From Paraimprobicoccus trichonymphae (GTDB taxonomy: Bacteria; Bacillota; Clostridia; Oscillospirales; Acutalibacteraceae), in the NCBI GenBank assembly GCA_036322875.1, contig AP027925.1:372001-436000 (forward strand): a stretch of DNA of 64,000 bases. Direction: 5' to 3'. The number at the start of each line of letters is the position of its first letter. Within the stretch, counting starts at the first letter, position 1. A program made the position numbers and the translations under genes. This document shows, piece after piece, positions 1-8,342 of this stretch. Under the pieces are notes generated by a model. That model saw only the letters and a program-made list of their open reading frames with translations. It searched no databases and was not told where the DNA came from.

Positions 1-736
1 TACTAAAATTTCTATTTTCTACATTTTTAACAAATAATCCTGTTTTCTTTGAAATATCAACTATTGGATTTATTATATAACGTTTCATATATAGCAACAA
101 AATTATTATACAAAATACTACAATACCTACAATCATACTTATTATAGTTATTAAGTATGTTTTAAAGAAGTTGTTGATATGATTCATAGACATGTCCATA
201 CCTAAAAGAGCAAAAGTTTCACCATTTTCATCCTTAATTGGGATGTAAGCACTTGCTACATATCCAAATTCACTATCGTTTACTACATAAAATTCTTTGT
301 CCGGTTCTCCTGTTTCCATTACCTTTTTAGCATTTTTAAATGACTCATCGTCATATATTTCTTCGACGCCTAACGCTATTTCTTCATCTGTTTCTGTTTC
401 TATGGTGTCAAATATATAAATAATTTTTTCATTAGAAATGGGTATTTGCAAATACACATATTCTGCTTCCATGTCTTTTGCCACTTCGCGAATTTTTTCT
501 AGAGTTTTAAAATAGTTTTCATCTGGCTCTAAATTTTCAGCATATTCCTTTATTTTTTCTGGTTCTATATAACTATTTGTTATTTTTAAAGCATTAATAG
601 CATATTTCAAATAATGTTCCATGATAGATTTTTTATAACTAAAATAGGTCATAATACATACTAACGTGCTAATCACAGTTGCAAATGATAAAAATATTAT
701 TATTAACTTTAAAATAATAGGAAAACTTTTCTTCAA
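1..736 (-). CDS. Membrane sensor/transducer protein, 3' end beyond window
   Basis: An open frame runs from a TTG at 736 to the window edge, giving 245 residues. The TTG overlaps the stop of the upstream DUF2156 gene by four bases and has a GGAG ribosome site about 8 bases before it, so the two are probably translated as a pair. Residues about 8-30 form a membrane helix. An extracytoplasmic domain of roughly 140 residues follows, with a sensor-like segment (GYVASAYIPIKDENGE), then a second helix near residues 190-215 and the start of a HAMP-like linker (YIINPIVDISKKTG). This layout is that of chemoreceptors, histidine kinases or cyclases with a Cache-type sensing domain. The output domain lies outside the window, so the exact class cannot be given. 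Confidence 0.7.
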   Translation of the reverse strand, partial: MKKSFPIILKLIIIFLSFATVISTLVCIMTYFSYKKSIMEHYLKYAINALKITNSYIEPEKIKEYAENLEPDENYFKTLEKIREVAKDMEAEYVYLQIPISNEKIIYIFDTIETETDEEIALGVEEIYDDESFKNAKKVMETGEPDKEFYVVNDSEFGYVASAYIPIKDENGETFALLGMDMSMNHINNFFKTYLITIISMIVGIVVFCIIILLLYMKRYIINPIVDISKKTGLFVKNVENRNFS

Positions 737-1674
737 ATTTTACACTCCAATTTTTTTAATTTTATTGTGTACTTATTGCAGAGAATATATCTGCCGATTT
801 TTTCTTTTTGAAACCTTAACCCTGGGATTCCAAGATCTTCAGTATAGTTTGCATATAAAAATTTAGTTTCAAAATTTTTTATAATTTCTAAGTCCATTTT
901 TTTTGTAATGCCATTTATTTTTCTACAAATTTTTCTTGAAATAAAAAAAACAATATCGTTTTGAAAATAAAAAATCTGGAATCCTAAAGGTTCTATATGA
1001 GATTCTATAATATTTCCTAATAATTCCAATTTTTTGAACGCTAGCATTAAACTACTTTCAATTTTTATTTCACAGCTGTCATAGCAATCCTTACATTTAT
1101 GCCTACTACAATAAAATTTTTTTGTTATATAAATTACTTTATTAATATCATTTTCATCCATTTTTCTACAAATTAAATTAGGATTTTTTTCAAAACAACT
1201 TATTGCTTTTCTAGAGTGAAAATTTTTTAGTCCTTTTATGAAATTTTTTTTTGTGTATAAATAATCACTGGAATTTCTATCGTATTCAACCGAAAAAGAG
1301 TACCCATATAAGCCTTCAAATATTGGCAACATAAATTTTGGAACATTACAAAATACGCATTTTAAATTATTTCTTTTAAAATCCAGATATATACTATCAA
1401 CAATTTTCGAAAAAAATTTTTTACCAAGATTACCAATGGGAGGCAGAGCATATATTTTGTTAGAAAACTTATCAAATGTAAATATACATAAGTGGTCATA
1501 AATTATTTTATAAAAACTTTTAAAATTAGAATTCCAAGCATATAAGCTTTGAAAGGAATTATCTGAAATTGGCATACAGGGTAAAAAATTTACGTAGTAA
1601 TCGTAGATTTGTTTTGTTTTTAAAGCGAGTGGCTCAAAAGATTTGAAAATTTCATTATCATTAATCGACAACAT
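733..1674 (-). CDS. DUF2156 (PG lysyltransferase C-terminal-like) protein
   Basis: A 313-residue cytosolic protein with an ATG start behind an AGGAAGTG ribosome site. The segment DYLYTKKNF near residue 140, followed by a conserved His/Lys/Asn stretch (NFHSRKAISCFEKN), matches the DUF2156 family, which shares the double GNAT fold of the C-terminal domain of phosphatidylglycerol lysyltransferase. Clostridia commonly carry a stand-alone version of about 290-310 residues, so the length is normal. The substrate is not known for these stand-alone forms. It is the first gene of a two-gene unit with the sensor-like protein downstream. Confidence 0.75.
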   Translation of the reverse strand: MLSINDNEIFKSFEPLALKTKQIYDYYVNFLPCMPISDNSFQSLYAWNSNFKSFYKIIYDHLCIFTFDKFSNKIYALPPIGNLGKKFFSKIVDSIYLDFKRNNLKCVFCNVPKFMLPIFEGLYGYSFSVEYDRNSSDYLYTKKNFIKGLKNFHSRKAISCFEKNPNLICRKMDENDINKVIYITKKFYCSRHKCKDCYDSCEIKIESSLMLAFKKLELLGNIIESHIEPLGFQIFYFQNDIVFFISRKICRKINGITKKMDLEIIKNFETKFLYANYTEDLGIPGLRFQKEKIGRYILCNKYTIKLKKLECKI

Positions 1675-1815
1675 TTTTATTACACTTCCTACTTAAAAAT
1701 GTGTTTATCTATATTATTTTTAGCATTTAAAATATGAATTATTCAAAAAACACTTTATAAAGAACAAAAAAATAAAAAAAGATATAAATTTGATTTGAAG
1801 GTTTTTAACGAAAAT

Positions 1816-1912
1816 TTGGCCCTCAGCTTTGCGCAGATTCTTGGTTCAACGTCGCCGATCCTGTCTTATATAAACTTCCCGAACATAAATTCTCGTTAAT
1901 CTCATGGTATTT
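1816..1912 (-). repeat. IS200/IS605-type right end (omega-RNA-like repeat)
   Basis: Read on the minus strand this starts with an AATACC..TGAG block, contains GTTGAACCAAGAATCTGCGC and ends in GGGCCAA. Related copies at 11665-11763 and 17426-17524 end in GGTCAA, and more diverged copies lie at 24986-25034, 33050-33153 and 53798-53920. The motif (TTGAACCAAGAA, short hairpin, TCAA) is typical of right ends of IS605-family elements, which also encode the guide-RNA scaffold of TnpB. This copy begins about 10 bases after a tnpB remnant in the same orientation, which is the expected position. Confidence 0.6.
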
Positions 1913-1921
1913 ATGATGTGC

Positions 1922-2390
1922 TTAAGCAATTTTTAATTGCTTTAAACCTTCTGCAAATATATTTTTTGCTACGTTTACATCCCTATCGTGACAAACTTTA
2001 CGTTTGTTAAATCTCCACCCAAGTCTTTGGTTTTTAATTTTATGTATCCGTATTGATTACAAATCTGACGTAATGCAAAAAATGTATCTATTTTCACGAG
2101 CTTCTTGTCATATCAATCGCACTTACATTGCAATTTATTCACAAAATCGCTCCACGAAACATCTGCAATATGTTTTGCAAGCTTATATTTTTTAATTATG
2201 CTTTTTACTCGCAAGTTTTCAACACACATTATGTCATACGTTTTTATAAGTTCTTTCGACAATTTGTGTTGCGTATCGCTTCTTTTGTTCGCTATTTTAT
2301 TTTCAAGTCTTGATTTTTTAACCAACTTTTACTGCCCTTCAGTTTCCGAGATAGTCTGCGGTGCAACCGTTTTAATTATGTAACGGAATT
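1922..2390 (-). pseudogene. tnpB: tnpB (IS605 OrfB) remnant
   Basis: Minus-strand pieces in at least three frames match TnpB in order: LKRLHRRLSRKLKGS near 2350-2390, then a 70-residue stretch with NKIANKRSDTQHKLS and VSWSDF at 2113-2325, then a C-terminal CHDRDVNVAKNIF zinc-ribbon tail ending at 1922. The shift near 2325 falls in a run of six A. TnpB is an RNA-guided nuclease that helps keep IS605-family elements in place. This copy lacks its N-terminal half and cannot be functional. The right-end repeat lies directly downstream. Confidence 0.8.
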
Positions 2391-2391
2391 T

Positions 2392-2746
2392 TTGTATAGC
2401 CTTGTCGGCAGTGACGGAATTTGTAGGATAGCGATGAAAATTATAGGAGAGAATGCTGATAAAGCGGTGATGCCTGGTTTAATTTCTGCTGCGTTGCCAG
2501 GTCTTTTTGCCAATGAAAAGAGTTTTAAAATGATGATAACTTTGGCAGGAAAAATCGGAAATTTTTTACATTTAGATGCGTCGGGGTATTGACAGCTTTT
2601 TCAAAAGTACAAGCACTTGTTGTTGCAAATCCAGGTGTAGCCATATTTATTAGTATTTGCTGTTGTTGTAGGCACTATAGGAATTTTGAGCGTAGTAGCA
2701 AATAACAAAGAACGAGATAAGAAGACAAGGAACGCTAGTGGCATAT
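2392..2746 (+). pseudogene. Remnant of a small hydrophobic protein gene
   Basis: A 66-codon frame with LISAALPGLFANEKSFKMM continues, after a stop and frame change near 2590, into hydrophobic sequence (KVQALVVANPGVAIFI, then GTIGILSVVANNKERDKK). An insertion sequence begins at 2747 and cuts it off. No family is recognised. It may be the tail of a secreted or membrane protein, but a chance arrangement cannot be excluded. Confidence 0.25.
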
Positions 2747-3388
2747 TAGACCTGTCCACAAACAAAAGAAATGGTAAAATAAACAAATGAATAAGTATGA
2801 AAAAACACAAAAACAAGAAGACCAAAATTTCAAATTAATTACAGGAGTCACAAAAGCGGTATTCAAAAAAATGCTGAAAATCTTAAAAGAAGATTATCAA
2901 TCGACACATAGAAAAGATGGAGGGAAAGGACTTTTAATTGAACTCAGACGCGGCGAGAATACAGAAGTATGCGTCATATGGCTTTGGATTATGAAGTACC
3001 AAAATCAACGCTATGCAAATTTGGGTGGAAAGATATGTTAATACGGTTGGAAGAGTTCAAAATCAAAGAGATTAAAGAACGTTTTAATCTGATAATAAAA
3101 CTAAAATTTATGCAGATAAGGGGTATCAAGGAATTCAAAAATTTTTTCCGAATGCTAAAATACCAAAAAAGTTACAAAAAATCATCCTCTCACTGAAGAA
3201 AAAATCATTGAAAACAAGCTTTTAGCACAAAAAAGAATCACAATTGAATACATTAATAGGGAAATAAAAATATTTAGAATTTGTAAAGAAATTTACAGAA
3301 ACAAAGGAAAAAGGGGTTTACTCAGGGTCAAATTAATTGCAAGTTTGTATAATCATAGGTTGGCTTTTTGAGTTTAGAAACAGGTTTA
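2747..3388 (+). mobile_element. IS5-like element A, internally deleted copy
   Basis: It starts with TAGACCTGTCCA, codes for the N-terminus of a DDE transposase (MNKYEKTQKQEDQNFKL, HTH segment YEVPKS) and ends with the GTTTAGAAACAGG right end. The middle, including most of the catalytic part, is missing, and frames are broken. Other copies of the same element lie at 16047-16909, 28746-29580, 36568-37443 and 44344-45226. The family is judged from the 'HTH plus DDE superfamily endonuclease' look and is most like IS5/ISL2; the exact group is uncertain. Confidence 0.75.
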
Positions 3389-3921
3389 TTGAATGAACTT
3401 GTGAATATTTTAGGTAAAGAACTTTATTATAAAGGAAATGCTCTCCTTATAGCAAATGATGTGAGTAAAATTCGCTTTTGGAATCCTTTTCAGGATAGGG
3501 GGGGGTGTATGTTGCGATAATATCAATAAACGTTCCTAATACACCAACCGACGAGGAGTACATGAATTAATTTAAAAATTTAACATCTCAAGTTAGAAAC
3601 TTTATTAGATAAAATGCAACGTACATTGGTAGAAGTATTTTAGACAATGAAGACAATAAAATTATTAAATTAACTTAACATATTGATGAAACACAAGTAT
3701 ATCCAATAGTGTTTGTGTTTTATGAATATTTTAAAATTTAAGATTTTATTCATTAGGCGATTTATGTGGTTACGATAAACTAGATTTGATACCAAATTTT
3801 CAGAGAATAAGATAATTTAGAAAATTTCTTAGTGTAATGTGAAAACAGTATTAACAAACACGGTACATAAATAATTAAAATTTGAAAAATTTACTAGTAA
3901 CATTTATTAAAATAAATTAGG
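3389..3921 (+). pseudogene. Degraded unidentified coding remnant
   Basis: This stretch holds short open pieces in one orientation (for example KELYYKGNALLIANDVSKIR, then INVPNTPTDEEYMN and HIDETQVYPIVFVFYEYF) separated by in-frame stops. It looks like a decayed gene cut at its 5' side by the insertion sequence, but no family is recognised. Nothing else is seen up to 3921. Confidence 0.3.
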
Positions 3922-5032
3922 TTATGATTTAGTATAGCGATATGACTGTTCTAGCATTGGCAAATCAAATATATTAGTAAACGGTAAAACAGTCAAAATT
4001 AAAATTAAGACTGTTAAAATTATTAAAGAATTTTTTAAACATTTTTCTTGTTTTATTGCGTGATGTATGGAAAAATACAAGGCAAAAAAATTTAACATTA
4101 TTGAAATATATCTCATAGTTGTTAGACCATAGTTTGAAAAGCGTATATAGATCGCTAAAAATTGTATTGTTATAAGCGGAATCATGAGGTATCTACCAAA
4201 TTTCAAAAAAGAATTTATAATTTTATTTTCATTTTTATATTGAGTTATAGTGAATACGAAAAATATAAAATAAAACGATGTAAGAGAAACAAACCAATTT
4301 ATCTTATTGGAAGGGAATGTAAAAATAAATAAAATTTTAAGCAAATATATATATAGAATTGCTAGTAATATCAAATAAATTGGAAACGCAACTTTAAAAA
4401 TCACGGTTTTAAATATTTTAGGTAATTCTATTTTTTGATTTTTTTGGTATGCCGGCAAATAACAAATTTGTATATAAAACAGTAATCACAAATTTTCCTA
4501 TTATTTCATATATTTTATAAATATAACTAAATCGGTATACCAACAAATTTAAAGTTATAAATCAAAACGAAAGTCCAACAAAAATAATTCCACAGAGAAA
4601 TAGATTAAGAATAAAATTTTTAATAACGTACGAAAAAGTTTTAGAGAAATTCTCACTTGTCAAAAAATACATAGTCATCACGCACAATGAGATAACAGTT
4701 CCATAAATTGCCAGATATACATATTTATTTTCGTTAGAGAAATGAGTTAAAATAAATGTAAAAAAAATGCTTATGATTAAAATAATATTAAATATTATTT
4801 TATTAAATTTGAAATTATATTTTTCATCTAATATTTTACTAAATACACCCAAGACCATCCCAAACAAAAGGCTCGCAAATAATTCAAAAATAATTTCAAC
4901 ATCTTTTGAATTATAATTATATGATGTTACAGTCAAATATATAAGTAATAAAAACGATATAACAGAAAAAACAAATGGCAAAAAAAATCTCCCAATTGTT
5001 TTTTTGATTTTGATAGTTGGATCTTTGAACAT
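3922..5032 (-). pseudogene. DUF4153 membrane protein, broken by TGA and frameshift
   Basis: The N-terminal part (5032 to 4565, five or so membrane helices) ends at an in-frame TGA at 4564-4562. The same frame then continues open through LLFAGIPKKSKN near 4440. There a run of seven A (4440-4446) carries one base too many, and the rest (KIELPKIFKTVIFK, LLAILYIYLLKI, RFSNYGLTTMRY) reads on in another frame to 3922. The order and motifs match DUF4153, an integral membrane family of unknown function common in Clostridia. The C-terminal part could start alone at a TTG (4458). As sequenced, a full protein cannot be made without both a TGA readthrough and a frame change. Confidence 0.7.
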
Positions 5033-5333
5033 CTAATCCCTTAAGTAATTAAAAATTTTAAATGTACCGCTTGTTATTTTAAATAAAATTGCTAAATAAA
5101 ATAATTTGTCAAATTAATATTACGTTTTTGAATAAATATGCGGACAAAAAATCCAATACTTACTATCGAGTGCAAATTTTCCAAAACAGCTTTATAAATT
5201 ATTCCAAAAAATTTCTGTCTTTATAACTCAAAAGCATATAATCAATATTATTTATACTTTATCAAAATTATTTTATTTATACAAGCTAAAATTTATAAAA
5301 AAATGTTAAATTTACCTAATATTCAAACTAATT

Positions 5334-5651
5334 TTAATCAAAAAGTTTTGAAAAGAAATTACCATTGTTTTTATTTTTTTCAGGTGCTGTTTTCAAAAAT
5401 GAATAGGTCACAGAATTGATTTTTCCCTCCAAAATTAATTGACCTGTATTTAAATTAAATTTTGATATCTTAAGTTTTTCGCCTTCTATATTTAATACTT
5501 CATTAATGGTATGTACGGATACTTTTTGATCACTAAAACTATCCACATTTGTTATACCACTTAGATTTAGTAGTTTCCTGTTGTCCAAAATCATAGTATG
5601 TGAATTTTGAATCTTATTATTTTCATTATTTTCCGTAAAAAAACACCTCAC
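5334..5651 (-). CDS. yabP: Sporulation protein YabP
   Basis: A 105-residue protein with the YabP/YqfC core: SHTMILDNRKLLNLSGITNV, then DSFSDQKVSV, LNIEGEKLKISKFNL and LILEGKINSVTYS. In spore formers YabP acts with YabQ in the mother cell during spore coat and cortex assembly under SigE. No yabQ follows here; the next 300 bases downstream are empty. A GTG at 5651 is the first start, but a GAGGTG ribosome-site-like string overlaps it and a TATAAT lies just upstream, so the true start may be a few codons later. The C-terminal tail is longer and more polar than usual. Confidence 0.8.
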   Translation of the reverse strand: MRCFFTENNENNKIQNSHTMILDNRKLLNLSGITNVDSFSDQKVSVHTINEVLNIEGEKLKISKFNLNTGQLILEGKINSVTYSFLKTAPEKNKNNGNFFSKLFD

Positions 5652-5819
5652 ATATTATATACTATAAAAAATCTAGAATATGGTTCTCAAATAATTAAAC
5701 GAATATTTAGGTACAAATCAAAATTTTCAGGTAAAATTTTTAAATGAAATAATTAAAAAATGTTTGATACTCTTTTTTTTTAAACAAAAAACAAATTTTA
5801 TATTTTAGTTATATTATTT

Positions 5820-6593
5820 TTAAATAATTTTTACTTTGATTTTTTCTAATATGGATCTGAAACTTTTATCAAACGCTAATTTCACTAATTTTTTATTTCT
5901 TTTTTCACACCAAATATTGACTTTTATATTTAAATTATCTTTATTTTCATCAGATATATTTATAGCAAAGGGTGGTATTTGTAGTATTAAATTGTTTAAT
6001 AAAATAGCATGCGTAATTTGTTTTTCTAAAATTTTTATATTATTGAAATAAGAGGTTTTATATGTTAAAATGATTTCTATGGTATCGTAAACGCTTGTTC
6101 TTGTTATATTGTTTGTTGCAAGTTTTGAGTTTGGTATCAATACAAATTTATCATCAATTGTTTTTATAGTTGTATAAGTTATTTCTATTTTATATACTTT
6201 ACCTTTTGCGTTTTCAATTTCTATATAATCGTCAACACGAAATGGTTTAGTAAGCACAAGAAATATTCCACCAACTATATTTGATAAACTGTCTTTTAAA
6301 GCTAATCCAGCCGTAACAAAGGATGCACCTATAGCTGTAAGTAATGGTACTGTTTTTATATTTATAGACTCTAAAGCTGTAATTACGATAATTATTTTAA
6401 AACTAACTTTTAAAAAAGAATTAAAAAATGATATCAAACTTTCTTCTACACTAGCTTTTCTTAAAAATGCTATAAAAAATTTACTTACTTTGTCAGTCAG
6501 CCAAAATCCGAAAACTATGAATATTACTATTCTAAGATATTGAAAACTTGAAGTTAAAACCCAATCTGAAACTAATTTAAAAATGTTTTTAAT
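5820..6593 (-). CDS. MscS-family mechanosensitive channel
   Basis: Small-conductance mechanosensitive channel that opens under membrane tension to release solutes. The pore helix TAIGASFVTAGLALKDSLSN is followed by the beta domain (FRVDDYIEIENAKGKVYKI, then PNSKLATNNI) and a C-terminal alpha-beta domain. The best-supported internal start is a TTG at 6437, but the frame stays open upstream through two more membrane helices (LVSDWVLTSSFQYLRIVIF, VSKFFIAFLRKASVEES) that belong to the family. The only start there is an ATT at 6593, preceded by GGGTGATGTG. With it the protein is 257 residues, a normal length. An ATT start is unusual and is inferred. Confidence 0.8.
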   Translation of the reverse strand: MKNIFKLVSDWVLTSSFQYLRIVIFIVFGFWLTDKVSKFFIAFLRKASVEESLISFFNSFLKVSFKIIIVITALESINIKTVPLLTAIGASFVTAGLALKDSLSNIVGGIFLVLTKPFRVDDYIEIENAKGKVYKIEITYTTIKTIDDKFVLIPNSKLATNNITRTSVYDTIEIILTYKTSYFNNIKILEKQITHAILLNNLILQIPPFAINISDENKDNLNIKVNIWCEKRNKKLVKLAFDKSFRSILEKIKVKII

Positions 6594-6634
6594 ATCACAT
6601 CACCCAAAAATATATTTAAGGAGAAACTTTTAAA

Positions 6635-8066
6635 TTGAAACAAAAAAAATACACAAATTGTATAATGATTATTTTTATCAATTTTTTCATTATAAATCAA
6701 AAAATATTTTCTGAAAATTTAAATATTAAATTTTTATTTGACAAAAAAATGTAAGCGTAGGCGAAAAACTTGGATTAAATATATTTTCTAGTTGTGAAAA
6801 TAATCTTGATTTTATGAATTTTAAGCTAGTTTATGACAACAAAAAAATCATATGTAGGAGCTCGTTATCAAAAAAAATTGATATTAAATCAAATGAAAAT
6901 TTAATCGAAATAAATTGCAATAAAAGTATTAAAAGAAATAAAATTTGTTCCTTGGAATTCGAAGTACTAAAAGATACAGAACTGAACAACAACATATTCA
7001 CAGATATTTTAGGAAGGTTCGACAAAGATTCTGAATTTAAAGATATAAAAGATGACTTAAAAATAAATTTCCTTAACTTAAAATTATCTAAATTAATACC
7101 ATCAGAAGGAACTTTATTCCCAAAGTTTGATCCAAACATTTTTGAATATAGTATAGATTTACCATGGGAATCAAAATTTTTAGATTTTGACTTCTCACAT
7201 GATGAAAATGCTGAAACTAAAATAAACAGAAGAAAACTTAAAAAAGCCGGAGAAACTACAGATATAAATATTAAGGTCACAAAAAAAAACACCAAACTAA
7301 ATCCTAGTTTAACTTATAAAATTAAAGTAATTAGAGAGCCGAAACCAGCGTCGTTAAAAGAAAAAAATTCTGAATTTCAAGAACAAAAAATCATTAATTT
7401 CTCTGATAAAAATTTTGAATCTTTTGAGTCAAATGATATAAAAAATAATTTGAAATTAAATCTTACTAATTTAAAATTATCAAAATTAATACCATCCGAA
7501 GGAACTTTGCTCCCAAAATTTGATCCAAATATTTTTGAATACAGCATAAACTTACCTTGGGAATCAAAATTTTTAGATTTTGATTTCTCACATGATGAAA
7601 ATGCTGAAACTAAAATAAACAGAAGAAAACTTAAAAAAGCTGGAGAAACTACAGATATAAATATTAAGGTCACAGATAAAAATATCAAACCAAATCCTAA
7701 ATTAACTTACAAAATTAAAGTAAATAGAGTTTCAAAGCCAACAAAAGAAAAAAATTTTATTGAAAATGTGAATAACAATAAAAAATCTGAAAAGAGAGTA
7801 AATAAAACTATTAAAAAAAATTGTAAATCTAAAGTAAAAAAAAAACCTAAAAAAATTATGGGAGAAGTTTCAGGATCACAAACATCAGAAGTTATTAATA
7901 TAAATGAAAATTTAGAAGAAGCTGACAACAAAATAGGGGTTTCTGAAAATAAAGATTTTAAAAAAAGTTTATATCTATTGGTTTTATAATTTTGATATTT
8001 GGAGTAGGGATTTTCATGTTTTATAAAAGCATTACGAAAAAAATTAATAATAATATTATAAATTAG
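6635..8066 (+). pseudogene. Membrane-anchored cadherin-like repeat protein, two poly-A shifts
   Basis: A TTG start at 6635 (AAGGAG at 6618) gives a signal peptide. The frame is lost at seven A (6743-6749), and one extra A restores it (NVSVGEKLGLNIFSS, a cohesin-like segment). A 391-codon open frame from 6814 then carries two cadherin-like beta-sandwich repeats, each with LSKLIPSEGTL..PKFDPNIFEYS and a Lys/Arg-rich end, followed by a basic linker. A second run of seven A (7960-7966) again needs one A to reach a C-terminal membrane helix (FIILIFGVGIFMFYK) and stop at 8066. With both corrections it is a surface protein of about 478 residues. Binding partner unknown. Confidence 0.7.
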
Positions 8067-8342
8067 CGAAAAATCACGAAAGAAAAATTCAGAAGTGAAA
8101 AGGAAAAAATAAAATAATGGTGAAGTAATTTATAACACTATAAATTAGATTTTATTTTGGTTTCTGTTGTAGGTTTTTAATCTAAAATAGTAGCCAATTC
8201 TTTGTTGAGCTTTGGCAGGGTTTCAAGAACAATATATATGTTCCGTATATATGTTCCGTGGAGGAATTTTAATAAAATTATTTGTAGATTTTTATCAAAA
8301 ATGGTACAATATCGTTTTAATCAAAATATTTAAGGAGCTTAT

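Noticed and set aside
1816..1912. tRNA-like or riboswitch reading of the GGTTCAA-containing repeat
   Set aside because: GGTTCAA resembles a T arm, but no acceptor or anticodon arm folds around it; the match to IS605 right ends explains it better.
3922..5032. Genetic code change with TGA as tryptophan
   Set aside because: TGA ends other intact genes in the window (ispH, DUF2156), and the same DUF4153 gene also has a frameshift, so plain decay is simpler.
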